64,000 nucleotides of DNA, taken from NCBI RefSeq assembly GCF_003989665.1, contig NZ_RZIJ01000003.1, positions 1 through 64,000 on the forward strand. Reading direction: 5' to 3'. Below, in pieces: positions 25,494 to 42,416 of this stretch; positions within the stretch are counted from its first letter, which is position 1; every line of letters begins with the position of its first letter. Origin of the DNA: Azospirillum doebereinerae (GTDB lineage Bacteria > Pseudomonadota > Alphaproteobacteria > Azospirillales > Azospirillaceae). The notes under the pieces were generated by a model, which searched no databases, was not told the DNA's origin, and worked only from the letters and a program-made list of their open reading frames with translations. The translations under genes and the position numbers were made by a program.

Positions 25494-27842
25494 ATGACCG
25501 ACGACACCTCCGCTCCCCCGCCGGGCAAGACCCCGGGAACCGCCGACGAGTACGACCGCCGCGACGCCTTGCGCGCCATCGCCGCCGTCGTGCGCGGCGA
25601 CGGCATCGAGGTGGATTCGGACAGCACCCCCGCCCGCTGGACCATCGCCGTGGTCCACCCCGTCGCCATTCCCGGCACCGACCGCAGCCTGAAGCTGCGC
25701 TTCAAGATCGCGCTCGGGCCGCTGCCGGAGATCGAGGCCGAACTCTGGGGGCTGCTGACGGCGGAGGAGGGCTTCGGCCGCGCCCAGGCCAAGACGCTGG
25801 GCAAGCGGGTCAAGGCCGCCTGCCTGTCCTCCTCGGCCATCGAGAAGGCCAAGGGGCGGGTGGATTCCTGGTTCGCCTCGATGGCCCAGCGCGCCGCCGG
25901 CTTCGGTGACGCGTGGCGCCCCAAGGGCTTCGCCGAGGAGCTTGGCCGCGTCATCGGCTTCGGCGGCCGCATTCCGCGCTTGCAGACCCTGCTCGACGCG
26001 CTGGAGGAGGCCTTCTCGACCGCCGCCGCCCGCGTCGGCCTGAAGGTGCGGCGCGAGAAGCTGGAGGACGCGTCCGGCATGGGCGTGTACCTCGACAGCT
26101 TCACCACCGCGCGCGCGATGATCCGCAAGCTGCGGCTCTACGTCGGCCCGACCAATTCGGGCAAGACCCACGCGGCGATGGACCGGCTGGCCGAGGCGGA
26201 GAGCGGCTGTTATCTGGCGCCGCTGCGCCTGTTGGCCCTGGAGGGGCAGGAGGCGCTGGAGACGCGCGGCCGTCCGTGCAGCCTCGTCACCGGCGAGGAG
26301 CGCGACGTGCGGCCGGGGGCGTCCTTCACCTCCTCGACCATCGAGATGGTGAACACGTCCAAGATCTGGGGCGCCTGCGTCATCGACGAGATCCAGATGA
26401 TCGGCGACGCGGATCGTGGCTGGGCCTGGACCCAGGCGGTGGCCGGGGTCGCCGCGCCGGAAATCCTGATGACCGGCTCGGCCGACGCCATTCCCTATGT
26501 GAAGCGTCTCGCCGACGCCATGGGCGAGGATCTGGAGGTCATCGAGTTCACCCGCAAATCGCCGCTGCGCGTGCAGGAGGAGAAGGTTCCTCTGGCCGAG
26601 GTGCGCCGCAGCGACGCGGTGATCGCCTTCTCGCGCAAGGAGGTGATGGGGTTGCGCCACGACCTGCTGGCGCGCGGCCACACGGTGGCGGTGATCTACG
26701 GTGCCCTGTCGCCGGAGGTGCGGCGGGCCGAGGCCCGGCGGTTCCGCGACGGCACGGCGGATGTGCTGGTGGCGACCGACGCCATCGGCATGGGGCTGAA
26801 CCTGCCGGTCGCCCGCGTCGTGCTGTCGGCCACCCGCAAATACGACGGACGCGAGGAGCGCGACCTCAACGCCTCGGAAATCCGCCAGATCGGCGGGCGC
26901 GCCGGGCGCTACGGCATGCACGAGGAGGGCCGCGTCGCGGTGCTGGAGGGGGAGACCATCAACCCGGTGCGCCGGGCGCTGACCTCGCCGCCGGTGCCGC
27001 CGGAGGATCCGCGCTCGTGGATTTCCCCCAACCTCAGCCATGTCGAGGCCATCGCCCGCGAACTCGACACCGACAGCCTCGCCAAGGTGCTGCGCACGGC
27101 GGGGCAGGAGCTGCTGCGCGCCAACCAGACCTTCCGCATGACCGATCTGGAGCAGCGCATCCAGGCGGCGACGGCGGTGGACAAGGCCAAGCTGCCGCTG
27201 GCGGTGCGCGACATCCTGGCCCGCTGCCCGATCGACACGCGCGACCAGAACAATTTGCGCCTGCTGGGCGGCTGGGCGACGAACCAGGGCAACGGCGTCC
27301 CCAACGGCGCCCCCGACGCCGCCGAACGCTTCCGTCACAACGTCGGCACCGACGTGGAACTGGAGAAGGCCGAGCGCGCGGTGAAGGAACTGACCGCCTA
27401 CGCGTGGCTGGCCTACCGCTTCCCCGACGCCTATCCCGAGATGGATCTGTGCCAGGAGCGCCGCGCGCATCTGAACGCCTTCATCGAGCGGACGCTGGCC
27501 GAACGCTCGCTGGCCCGCGCCTGCCCGGTCTGCGGCGCGCGGCTGAAGGCCAACCATCGCTTCCGGGTCTGCGACAACTGCTACGGCAGCCGCCTGGAGG
27601 AGCGAGGGAGCGGGAACGGACGTGCCCCGGGTGGACATGGCCGGGGCGGGCGCGGTCCGGACGGGCGGGGCCGGGACAACGGCGGCGCCGCTCCGGTGGC
27701 GGCGGCCCCCGGCGAGAAGCCGGCCCACGCGCATTTCCATCACGCCAAGCCGGGCGGAGGAAAGCCCGGCGGCGGGCGTGGCAAGGGACCTCCCCGCAAG
27801 CCCGGCGGGCCGACGAAGCGGCGCGGTCCCCCGGCGGCCTGA
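25494..27842 (+). CDS. Suv3-like DExH RNA helicase with zinc-ribbon and basic Gly-rich tail
   Basis: A 782-residue superfamily 2 helicase of the mitochondrial Suv3 type. Walker A GPTNSGKTH at about 218-226, DEIQ (Suv3-type motif II) near 298, motif III LMTGSAD, and motif VI QIGGRAGRYG. The C-terminus adds a Cys4 zinc-binding pair (CPVCG near 677 and CDNC near 693), then a low-complexity Gly/Arg/Lys/His-rich tail that should bind RNA. Relatives act in RNA decay with a 3' exonuclease. It is monocistronic and divergent from the exopolysaccharide genes. No strong Shine-Dalgarno precedes the ATG. Confidence 0.92.
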   Translation: MTDDTSAPPPGKTPGTADEYDRRDALRAIAAVVRGDGIEVDSDSTPARWTIAVVHPVAIPGTDRSLKLRFKIALGPLPEIEAELWGLLTAEEGFGRAQAKTLGKRVKAACLSSSAIEKAKGRVDSWFASMAQRAAGFGDAWRPKGFAEELGRVIGFGGRIPRLQTLLDALEEAFSTAAARVGLKVRREKLEDASGMGVYLDSFTTARAMIRKLRLYVGPTNSGKTHAAMDRLAEAESGCYLAPLRLLALEGQEALETRGRPCSLVTGEERDVRPGASFTSSTIEMVNTSKIWGACVIDEIQMIGDADRGWAWTQAVAGVAAPEILMTGSADAIPYVKRLADAMGEDLEVIEFTRKSPLRVQEEKVPLAEVRRSDAVIAFSRKEVMGLRHDLLARGHTVAVIYGALSPEVRRAEARRFRDGTADVLVATDAIGMGLNLPVARVVLSATRKYDGREERDLNASEIRQIGGRAGRYGMHEEGRVAVLEGETINPVRRALTSPPVPPEDPRSWISPNLSHVEAIARELDTDSLAKVLRTAGQELLRANQTFRMTDLEQRIQAATAVDKAKLPLAVRDILARCPIDTRDQNNLRLLGGWATNQGNGVPNGAPDAAERFRHNVGTDVELEKAERAVKELTAYAWLAYRFPDAYPEMDLCQERRAHLNAFIERTLAERSLARACPVCGARLKANHRFRVCDNCYGSRLEERGSGNGRAPGGHGRGGRGPDGRGRDNGGAAPVAAAPGEKPAHAHFHHAKPGGGKPGGGRGKGPPRKPGGPTKRRGPPAA

Positions 27843-27875
27843 CCCTGACCCCCTGAAACCGGGCGCCGCCCCCGC

Positions 27876-28094
27876 TTACCCCAGCAGGGACAACGTCGGC
27901 TCCGCCAAGGTGGGGGCGGCGTTTTCCAGCGCACGCGCGATGTCGGCCGGCTTGCCGGACACCCGCAGCGGGTCGGGCCGCCCGCCCAGGTGCAACTCCG
28001 TTTCGCCATCCTCGGTATCGCGCAGGAACAGCACGGCGGCGGGGTTCACCAGAACGGTTGCTCCGGTCGTGTCGGTCAGTTCAACGAATGCCAT
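27876..28094 (-). CDS. Small FlbD-like hypothetical protein
   Basis: A 72-residue protein converging on the helicase gene. The pattern ELTDTTGATVLVNPAAVLFL, then LHLGG and a C-terminal helix, resembles the small FlbD fold of flagellar systems. No flagellar genes are nearby, so the likeness may be structural only. I chose the ATG at 28094 because the longer frame to 28247 has non-matching composition. Function unknown. Confidence 0.55.
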   Translation of the reverse strand: MAFVELTDTTGATVLVNPAAVLFLRDTEDGETELHLGGRPDPLRVSGKPADIARALENAAPTLAEPTLSLLG

Positions 28095-28342
28095 GATGCC
28101 CATCCTGTATGCATGCGATGGAAACGCGCAAGAATGTGGTATGTTTCCGGATCGGTCTTTGGTTCCGTCATTCTTCCGATACCGGACCAAAGATTGACCG
28201 GAAGAGGGTGCCCCTTCGGCCTCTTGAATGGCATCCCCGCGCGACAAACATGGGCGGTTCAGTCCGGTGGGGCCGAAAGGCTTCGGTTTTCAGCCGCGAC
28301 CGTTTATAAGCCCGGCCTGCAACATGAGGGGAGCGTCCAGTC

Positions 28343-28789
28343 TTGAAACTGCTCGTCGTCGAAGATGATCCGCTGATCGGTCCGGCCGTGAAGGCCGTTC
28401 TTGAGAACGCGGGCTACACCGTCGTTGGGCCGTTGCGCGACGCCACCAAAGCCGCCCGCGTGGGCGCGCGGGAAAACCCCGATCTTGCCTTGGTGGACGT
28501 GAACCTCGCCGGGGGTGAGAACGGGCTGACGCTCGCCCGCCGCCTGTGGGAGGACAACGGCGTGCCTTCGTTGCTGATGACCGGTTTCGATCACCACGCC
28601 GAGGAGGCGCGGAGCTTCGCCATGGGCCTGCTGCGCAAGCCGGTGATGCCCGACGCGCTGGTCGACGCGGTCGGCACCGTCGCCGAGATCCTGGGCGGCC
28701 TGCGCCCGTCGGCGGTTCCGTCGGCGCTGGAGTTGTTTCCCACCTTCGTGGCTTCGGTCACGGCGTTGCGCGCGCGCCGCACCGCCTGA
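28343..28789 (+). CDS. Stand-alone response-regulator receiver protein
   Basis: A 148-residue single receiver domain. Acidic pocket Glu7/Asp8/Asp9, phospho-acceptor Asp52 (LVDVNL), Thr in LLMTGF and Lys in LLRKPV are all present, so phosphorylation should work. There is no output domain; the last ~30 residues are a short helical tail. The start is TTG at 28343, with AGGGGAG 9 bases upstream and no better ATG. It probably relays signals by protein contact. Its cognate kinase is not in the window. Confidence 0.88.
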   Translation: MKLLVVEDDPLIGPAVKAVLENAGYTVVGPLRDATKAARVGARENPDLALVDVNLAGGENGLTLARRLWEDNGVPSLLMTGFDHHAEEARSFAMGLLRKPVMPDALVDAVGTVAEILGGLRPSAVPSALELFPTFVASVTALRARRTA

Positions 28790-28818
28790 CTCATCGTTCC
28801 GTTCGCGTCCGTTCAACG

Positions 28819-28841
28819 AGGCCCGCTCAACCGGCGGGCCT
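28819..28841 (+). terminator. Hairpin terminator after the receiver gene
   Basis: 8-bp GC-rich arms AGGCCCGC (28819-28826) and GCGGGCCT (28834-28841) followed by TTTCC. It lies 30 bases past the receiver stop and overlaps the 3' end of the convergent small gene. Confidence 0.6.
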
Positions 28842-29015
28842 TTCCGATTCCAGGGGGGGCGGAACGAAGGAAGCTGCCGGCGGGGTGTCGCCGACCGGAT
28901 CGCCATCGAGCGGATCGTCGCCGAAGCCACCATTCGTCGGGTCCAGTTCCACCCATTGGCGCAGGCCGCTCCACGACGGGTCGTTCGCGGGCAAAACGCG
29001 TGTCGAGCCGTTCAT
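28827..29015 (-). CDS. Small acidic, proline-rich hypothetical protein
   Basis: A 62-residue protein starting at an ATG (29015) with an AGGGAG 6 bases upstream, a good ribosome-binding site. The sequence is rich in Asp, Gly and Pro, with a DPTNGGFGDD segment. I recognise no family. It converges on the receiver gene. The good ribosome-binding site is the main support. Confidence 0.45.
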   Translation of the reverse strand: MNGSTRVLPANDPSWSGLRQWVELDPTNGGFGDDPLDGDPVGDTPPAASFVPPPLESERPAG

Positions 29016-29324
29016 CGCCGTCTCCCTGATGCTTTTTTCGCCACGCCGTTCGACGCGGTGTTCTCTCAACACGAAAAAGGTTCCCAAGGTTCATCGCGCG
29101 CAGGAATCATCTCCATCTCTTCGGGCGAGCGTCGAAGGAGAGCCTTCCGATGCGCCCCGATGCCAGGGGAGTGCACCGCAACCTTTCGCGGATTGTCCTG
29201 TTGGTAGCCCCGAATGGAAACGAACGCAGGCGTGACGGCGCCCGCCGCGATTTCCGACGATCCAACAGGCCCTGCCGCTCCCCCCCCGCGCGGCTGGGCC
29301 AGAGAACAGCGAAAGGATTGCACC
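29016..29324. other. Intergenic region between two small genes
   Basis: 309 bases between divergent small genes (29015 minus, 29325 plus). It contains an AAGGAG at 29139-29144 followed by an ATG at 29150, but the frame that follows is an Arg-rich shadow of the secreted-protein gene. No RNA gene or operator was recognised. Confidence 0.35.
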
Positions 29325-29699
29325 ATGAAACGCTTCATGATCGGAGCCGCCACGGCCATCGCCCTGCTTGCCGGCCCGGCGCTCGCCGATTCCGGCTCCA
29401 TCGCCGACAGCCCGGCGGCGACCAGCGCCGGCGTGAGCAACTCGGTGAAGAACCCGCCCTGCGTGCCCGGCACCAACGACGCCGGGTGCAGCAACGCGAC
29501 CTCGGGCAGCTCGGGCAGCGGGAGCTGGAACAGCGGTACGGGGTCGTCCTCGACGGGCACCGGGATGTCGGGCAGCGGTTCGTCCGGCATGGGCACCCCC
29601 TCGGGCACGGGCGGCGCCCAGACCACGCCGGGCATGGCCGACACGCCGCGCTCGACCAGCGGTTCCGGCTCCGATGGCGGCCGGGGCACGGCCAAGTAA
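29325..29699 (+). CDS. Secreted Ser/Gly/Thr-rich small protein
   Basis: A 124-residue protein with a clear Sec signal peptide (MKRFMIGAATAIALLAGPALA, cleavage after ALA), then a low-complexity mature region dominated by Ser, Gly and Thr. It has two cysteines close together (CVPGTNDAGC), possibly a disulfide loop. The ATG at 29325 has AAAGGA 7 bases upstream. A terminator follows directly. Similar short proteins are common in Rhodospirillales, but no function is known to me. Confidence 0.7.
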   Translation: MKRFMIGAATAIALLAGPALADSGSIADSPAATSAGVSNSVKNPPCVPGTNDAGCSNATSGSSGSGSWNSGTGSSSTGTGMSGSGSSGMGTPSGTGGAQTTPGMADTPRSTSGSGSDGGRGTAK

Positions 29700-29719
29700 C
29701 CAGACCCGGTTCTTAGGGA

Positions 29720-29750
29720 AAGGGCGCGCAAGCGATTGCGCGCCCTTTTT
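29720..29750 (+). terminator. Rho-independent terminator
   Basis: Perfect 12-bp arms (29720-29731 and 29736-29747, loop GCGA) followed by TTTTT CTT. It ends the secreted-protein gene and may partly serve the convergent treY. Confidence 0.9.
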
Positions 29751-29819
29751 CTTATGGAAAGCGGTGATCGTAAGCAGAGTGGCGGCAAGCGTGGCTGGAC
29801 TTCCACAAGCCTGCCCGAA

Positions 29820-32600
<2,781 letters not shown>

Positions 32601-32628
32601 GGATGCGTGCTCCTTCACGGGGTTCGTC

Positions 32629-38187
<5,559 letters not shown>

Positions 38188-38200
38188 GGGTGATCTCCCG

Positions 38201-38248
38201 TGTTGAGCGCCCCGAAGTTGAGCGCTGTGAGCGGCGTGTCGCTCAACA
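38201..38248. repeat. GTTGAGCG repeats in the trehalose operon leader
   Basis: GTTGAGCG occurs twice in direct orientation (38202-38209, 38217-38224) and once inverted as CGCTCAAC (38240-38247), just before the TTG start of the fusion gene. It could be an operator or a leader hairpin. Confidence 0.4.
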
Positions 38249-38322
38249 CCGCGAACGGGGGTTCCTCCCGCATTCGCGAAGACATCTCGCCGAAGGATCG
38301 CGCCGCTTCCTCCAAAGAGATG

Positions 38323-38631
38323 TCAGACGGTGCGGGGGTGATGCGGCAGATGGGCGATGCGGCCTATGCGTTCGGCCACTTGCAGCGCCTCGACCACGTC
38401 GTCGAGCCGGCCCGCGCGCATCAGGTGGTGGGCGTGGGTGTTCAGGGCGGCGACCACCGCGCGTTCGTCGCTGACGCCGCGCGCCGGCTGGCCCTTGGGG
38501 TCCAGAACGGTGGCGCCGAGCGCGGCCATCGCCTCGGCGGTCAGGTTGACCGCGTCCAGCAGGGAGGACTCGTCCTCGTCCGCCGCCGACAGCAACGGTT
38601 CCAGCAGCTCCGAGAGGAGGTGGGGGGTCAT
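38323..38631 (-). CDS. Hypothetical protein
   Basis: A 102-residue helical protein with a C-terminal GRLDDVVEALQVAERIGRIAHLP segment. I recognise no family. The ATG at 38631 has GAGG 9 bases upstream; an alternative at 38652 adds seven residues. It lies upstream of the trehalose fusion gene on the same strand with a 135-base gap. Confidence 0.5.
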   Translation of the reverse strand: MTPHLLSELLEPLLSAADEDESSLLDAVNLTAEAMAALGATVLDPKGQPARGVSDERAVVAALNTHAHHLMRAGRLDDVVEALQVAERIGRIAHLPHHPRTV

Positions 38632-38814
38632 GGCGGTGATCCTCGGCGACATTCCCAGGGCATCCCCTTGAAAGTCCGAACAACAGCCGGGAGGGCCGTT
38701 TTGTAGCCACCCCAGCGCGAAGGAACGGCAAATGGGGACCGAACCGCCGCGCGGCAAGCATAGGAACGTGTCAAGTCGCCGGATGGGGGAGGCGCCGCCG
38801 GAATCGCCCCGGGG

Positions 38815-39066
38815 TCAGGCCTCCTGCACCGTCTCGACCTCCGACAGGTCGGACAGGCGGCGGGCGAGCCGGTCGGTGCAGCGGATTTCCAGGATGCCGA
38901 AGCCGGCGTTGGGGGCGATGGAGTGCAACTCACCGACCATGCCGTTCTCGCTGGCGAAGCGCTTCACCCGCTCCTGCATGGCGTCCCGTTCCGGACGTCC
39001 GGGGCGCAGACCGGGCAGGGGGCGGGTGAAGTGCAGCTTGTAGCGCTTGAAGATCGACGGTGCCAC
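38815..39066 (-). CDS. Small hypothetical protein
   Basis: An 83-residue protein starting at GTG (39066) with AAAGGA 6 bases upstream. The fold looks like alternating strands and helices (IFKRYKLHFTRPLP, FGILEIRC) and may be a small alpha/beta domain. I recognise no family. Confidence 0.5.
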   Translation of the reverse strand: MAPSIFKRYKLHFTRPLPGLRPGRPERDAMQERVKRFASENGMVGELHSIAPNAGFGILEIRCTDRLARRLSDLSEVETVQEA

Positions 39067-39156
39067 GGGGCGTCCTTTGCGGGATCCGGTTTCCCCGCAT
39101 GTCGCATGGACGAGGGCATCGGCGCCAGCGCTTCTTGCGGTGCGGTGCCGCGCCGG

Positions 39157-39321
39157 TCAGCGGGCCTTCTTGGCCGGTTCGACGTTTTCCGCGCCGGCGC
39201 GGGTGCCGCCGAAACGGTCGGCGCCCTTGGCGTCGGGGGCGTCCGGCTTCTTGTGGTTGCCGGTGTTCTGCTGGCCGTCGCTGTGCTCGACGCTCTCTTC
39301 GGTGTGCGGCTGCTTGGCCAT
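39157..39321 (-). CDS. Small hydrophilic hypothetical protein
   Basis: A 54-residue, highly charged protein (MAKQPHTEESVEHSDG at the start, VEPAKKAR at the end), apparently disordered. The ATG at 39321 has AAGGAC 7 bases upstream. Codon usage is strongly GC3-rich, as in real genes here. Short hydrophilic proteins like this are often stress-induced in alphaproteobacteria. No family assigned. Confidence 0.5.
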   Translation of the reverse strand: MAKQPHTEESVEHSDGQQNTGNHKKPDAPDAKGADRFGGTRAGAENVEPAKKAR

Positions 39322-39444
39322 GGGGGATGTCCTTCGTCGTTGAAACGGGGTGGTCCCCCTGACAACGGCCTCGGATCAGGTTGGTTTCCGGAAGAGGATG
39401 GTTTTCAGTCGAACGTTCGGCTGGACGGCGGCGGCCGAACGGCG

Positions 39445-39777
39445 TCAGGTCGCGGCGATGGCGCGCGCCACGGCGATCCATTCCTGCCCGTCCTCGGCGT
39501 CGCGCAGGGCGCGCAAGGGGGGCCAGATTCCGAGACGGCTGCCGCGCCGTTCGGCGAAGAAACGGTCAAGATCCTCCGCGTCGGGCAACCGGTCGCCCTT
39601 GCGCTGGTTGCAACGGCGGTGGGCCAGAACGACGTTGGACGGTTCGTCCACGCCGCCATAAGCCTGCGGAATCAAGTGGTCGAAGGTGGCCTTGGCGCCC
39701 ACCGCCTCGCCGCAGTAGAAGCAGCGCCCGCCCTGCAGGACGTCCATCAGCGTGGCGTCGTCCGGCGAGACGGGCAT
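39445..39777 (-). CDS. HNH endonuclease-domain protein
   Basis: A 110-residue single HNH domain. The CxxC zinc pair in CFYCGE, the DHLIPQAYGG catalytic region and NVVLAHRRCNQRKGD are all seen, matching the HNH nuclease fold. It is not near a restriction or phage module, so its DNA target and role are unknown. Confidence 0.8.
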   Translation of the reverse strand: MPVSPDDATLMDVLQGGRCFYCGEAVGAKATFDHLIPQAYGGVDEPSNVVLAHRRCNQRKGDRLPDAEDLDRFFAERRGSRLGIWPPLRALRDAEDGQEWIAVARAIAAT

Positions 39778-39803
39778 GGCGGGCGCTCCTTATGTAAGGC
39801 CGG

Positions 39804-41147
39804 TCAGGCGTCGTCGCGTTCGACGCTGCCCCACAGATCGTACTCGTCGGCGTGCTCGATGGTGACGTCCACCATGTCGCCCGGCTTGAGGCCGGTCTCG
39901 CCGTTCAGGAACACGCTGCCGTCGATCTCCGGCGCGTCGGCGTAGGAGCGGCCGATGGCCCCGTCCTCGTCGACCTCGTCGATCAGCACGCCCAGCGTGT
40001 AGCCGACCTTCTGCTGGAGCCGTTCGGCGCTGATGGCTTTCTGGGTCTCCATGAAGCGCTCCCAGCGCTCCTGCTTGACCTCTTCGGGGACGGCGCCGGG
40101 GATGTCGTTGGCGACGGCGCCCTCGACCGGCTCGTACTTGAAGCAGCCGACGCGGTCGAGCTGGGCCTCCTTCAGCCAGTCCAGCATGAACTGGAAGTCC
40201 TCCTCCGTCTCGCCGGGGAAGCCGGTGATGAAGGTGGAGCGCAGCACCAGATGCGGGCACTCGTCACGCCACTTGCGGATGCGGTCGAGCTGCTTTTCCT
40301 GGGCGGCCGGGCGGCGCATCGCCTTCAGCACCTTGGGGGAGGCGTGCTGGAACGGGATGTCGAGGTAGGGCAGGATCTTGCCCTCCGCCATCAGCGGAAT
40401 GACCTCGTCGACGTGCGGGTAGGGGTAGACGTAGTGCAGGCGGACCCACAGGTCGAAGTTCGCCAGTTCCTTGCACAGGTCGAAGAAGCGGGTGCGGACC
40501 GTGCGGTCGTACCACATCTCTTCCTTGAACTTGGTGTCGATGCCGTAGGCGCTGGTGTCCTGCGAGATGACCAGCAGTTCCTTGACGCCGGCGACCGCCA
40601 GCTTCTCGGCCTCGCGCAGCACCGAGGTGATGGGGCGGCTGACCAGATCGCCGCGGATCGACGGGATGATGCAGAAGGTGCAGCGGTTGTTGCAGCCCTC
40701 GGAAATCTTCAGATAGGCGTAGTGGCGCGGGGTCAGGCGCAGCCCTTCGGGCGGCACCAGATCGGTGAAGGGGTCGTGGCGCGGCGGCAGCGCGTCGTGG
40801 ACGGCGGTGACCACCTGTTCGTACTGGTGGGGACCGGTGACGGCGAGCACGCCCGGATGGGTCTGCCGGATCACGTCCGGCTCCACGCCCATGCAGCCGG
40901 TGACGATGACCCGCCCGTTCTCCTTGATCGCCTCGCCGATGGCGTCCAGCGACTCCTTCTTGGCGCTGTCCAGGAAGCCGCAGGTGTTGACGAGCACCAC
41001 GTCGGCACCGTCGTAGGAGGCCGAAATCTCGTACCCCTCCGCGCGCAGACGGGTCAGGATGCGCTCGGAATCGACGAGCGCCTTCGGGCAGCCGAGGCTG
41101 ACGATGCCGACCTTTGGGGCGGACTTTGAAACGGACGTTGCGGTCAT
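39804..41147 (-). CDS. rimO: Ribosomal protein S12 methylthiotransferase RimO
   Basis: A 447-residue radical-SAM methylthiotransferase. The N-terminal UPF0004 domain has cysteines in [18 protein letters not shown] and TGCMG; the radical-SAM CxxxCxxC is CNNRCTFC near residues 151-158; a C-terminal TRAM domain ends the protein. The SLGCPKxxVDSE signature distinguishes RimO from MiaB. It methylthiolates Asp89 of ribosomal protein S12. The ATG at 41147 was chosen; upstream codons to 41315 do not match the family. Confidence 0.95.
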   Translation of the reverse strand: MTATSVSKSAPKVGIVSLGCPKALVDSERILTRLRAEGYEISASYDGADVVLVNTCGFLDSAKKESLDAIGEAIKENGRVIVTGCMGVEPDVIRQTHPGVLAVTGPHQYEQVVTAVHDALPPRHDPFTDLVPPEGLRLTPRHYAYLKISEGCNNRCTFCIIPSIRGDLVSRPITSVLREAEKLAVAGVKELLVISQDTSAYGIDTKFKEEMWYDRTVRTRFFDLCKELANFDLWVRLHYVYPYPHVDEVIPLMAEGKILPYLDIPFQHASPKVLKAMRRPAAQEKQLDRIRKWRDECPHLVLRSTFITGFPGETEEDFQFMLDWLKEAQLDRVGCFKYEPVEGAVANDIPGAVPEEVKQERWERFMETQKAISAERLQQKVGYTLGVLIDEVDEDGAIGRSYADAPEIDGSVFLNGETGLKPGDMVDVTIEHADEYDLWGSVERDDA

Positions 41148-41394
41148 CTCGCGCGTATACAGTCCTTTGGGGGAGCAACGCCAGCAAAAACCCGTGGCGG
41201 AATGGCGGCCATGCCGCAGGGTGGGGGTGGGGATGCGCGTCGCGCGAAATCGAGGTGCGACAATTCGCAACCGCCGGAAAGCCTCGCGGGGTGTTTCGTT
41301 CGTGAGGAAACCCAATTAGAGTGCGGCCAATTCAAAGGGCAATGGAGCCAACGGCCCGGCCCGTCTGACCGTTTTTACATTCGGGTGGCGTTGC

Positions 41395-41910
41395 ATGGAA
41401 CTGGCGACTTTGCGCAGAAGCGGAACCAATCTTGCGGTTTCCTTGAATTCCGCCCCGCCGGTGTCCATGCCCGTCGCAGCGTCCGCCTCGGCGTCGCCCC
41501 AAGCCATCGCCGAGGTGATGATGCACATCGGGCACATCGCCGACAGCCTGGGCTACACGCAGGGATTGAAACCGTCGCAATGGACCGCGCTGCGCTATTT
41601 CGCCGGGGCCAACCCCAGCCAGCGCACCGTGTCAGCCTTCGCCGATTTCCACGCCACCACGCGGGGGGCCGCCTCCCAGATGGTCGAGGTCCTGGTCGGC
41701 AAGGACCTGCTGGTCCGCATGCCGGTGCCGGAGGACCGCCGCGTCACCCGGCTTCACCCCACTCCCAAGGCGTTGGAACTGCTGCGCCTCGATCCATTGA
41801 GCGATTTTGCCGGCATCATCGCGGGGTTGCCGCCAAGCGACCAGTATCATCTGGCGGAAACGCTGACCACGCTTCTGCGCGGTCTTCTGGCGAAGCGCCA
41901 GACCGCCTGA
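41395..41910 (+). CDS. MarR-family transcriptional regulator
   Basis: A 171-residue winged-helix protein. The helix-turn-helix lies around GAASQMVEVLVGKDLLVRMPVPEDRRVTRLHPT, including the DRR wing typical of MarR. The N-terminal 30 residues have no match, and an internal ATG at 41467 is another possible start. It lies beside the RHH/Crp/YcaO region but faces away from it; its target is unknown. Confidence 0.75.
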   Translation: MELATLRRSGTNLAVSLNSAPPVSMPVAASASASPQAIAEVMMHIGHIADSLGYTQGLKPSQWTALRYFAGANPSQRTVSAFADFHATTRGAASQMVEVLVGKDLLVRMPVPEDRRVTRLHPTPKALELLRLDPLSDFAGIIAGLPPSDQYHLAETLTTLLRGLLAKRQTA

Positions 41911-41929
41911 TCCCGATCGGTTCGCCCAT

Positions 41930-42310
41930 TCAGGCATCGCTGGCGACCGACAGGCTGTCGAAGGGGGTGCTGACGAAGGGATCCCCCTGTCCATGGCCGG
42001 CGCGCGCGTGGCCGCGCTCGGTGGCGGCCTGACGGAAATAGCCGACGACGAACACACGCAACGCGTTGGCGAGCGACACGCCCGGCTGGGCGCCACGGCG
42101 GCTCTGCTGGTTCATGCGCTCCTGCACGTCGGCGCACAACTCGTCCGGGGTCAGATCCTCCCGGCGGCAAATCTCGTCGAGGCCTTCCCAATAGGACAGC
42201 TCAAGCCGGACCTGGACCGCGTGGCCGTCCGGGTGCAACGAACGTGCGACCAAAGATGACACGCTCCGGGTTTGATTGTTGCGCCCCGCCCGCTGCCCTT
42301 CGTTCGACAT
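41930..42310 (-). CDS. Ribbon-helix-helix (RHH_4) protein, paralogue 1
   Basis: A 126-residue protein with an RHH_4-type domain: the beta strand AVQVRLELSYWEGLDEI, then LTPDELCADVQ and SLANALRVFVVGYFRQ. It shares the same layout with the protein at 45729-46034 (RLRLETAVWEGLDAI; VTLSSAIRSYVLDYFR), so the two are paralogues flanking the YcaO-TfuA genes. The ATG at 42310 has AAGG 9 bases upstream; 42316 is the alternative. Likely a DNA-binding regulator; target unknown. Confidence 0.75.
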   Translation of the reverse strand: MSNEGQRAGRNNQTRSVSSLVARSLHPDGHAVQVRLELSYWEGLDEICRREDLTPDELCADVQERMNQQSRRGAQPGVSLANALRVFVVGYFRQAATERGHARAGHGQGDPFVSTPFDSLSVASDA

Positions 42311-42416
42311 GGCCATGAACCTTCTTGAAACCTGCACGTCTTCCTTGCGCTGTTTCACACTATAGCCTGATTGAATGATGTTTTGGGAACAAAACTTTCG
42401 GCAGGTAACCTTTGGG

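Noticed and set aside
29150-29716. 188-residue frame preceded by an AAGGAG
   Set aside because: The translated product is Arg/His/Pro-rich and out of frame with the secreted protein at 29325-29699, which has a good signal peptide and ribosome-binding site. Treated as a shadow.
39445-39777. HNH protein as part of a restriction or phage defence island
   Set aside because: No methyltransferase partner, phage gene or defence protein lies beside it; neighbours are rimO and small hypotheticals.
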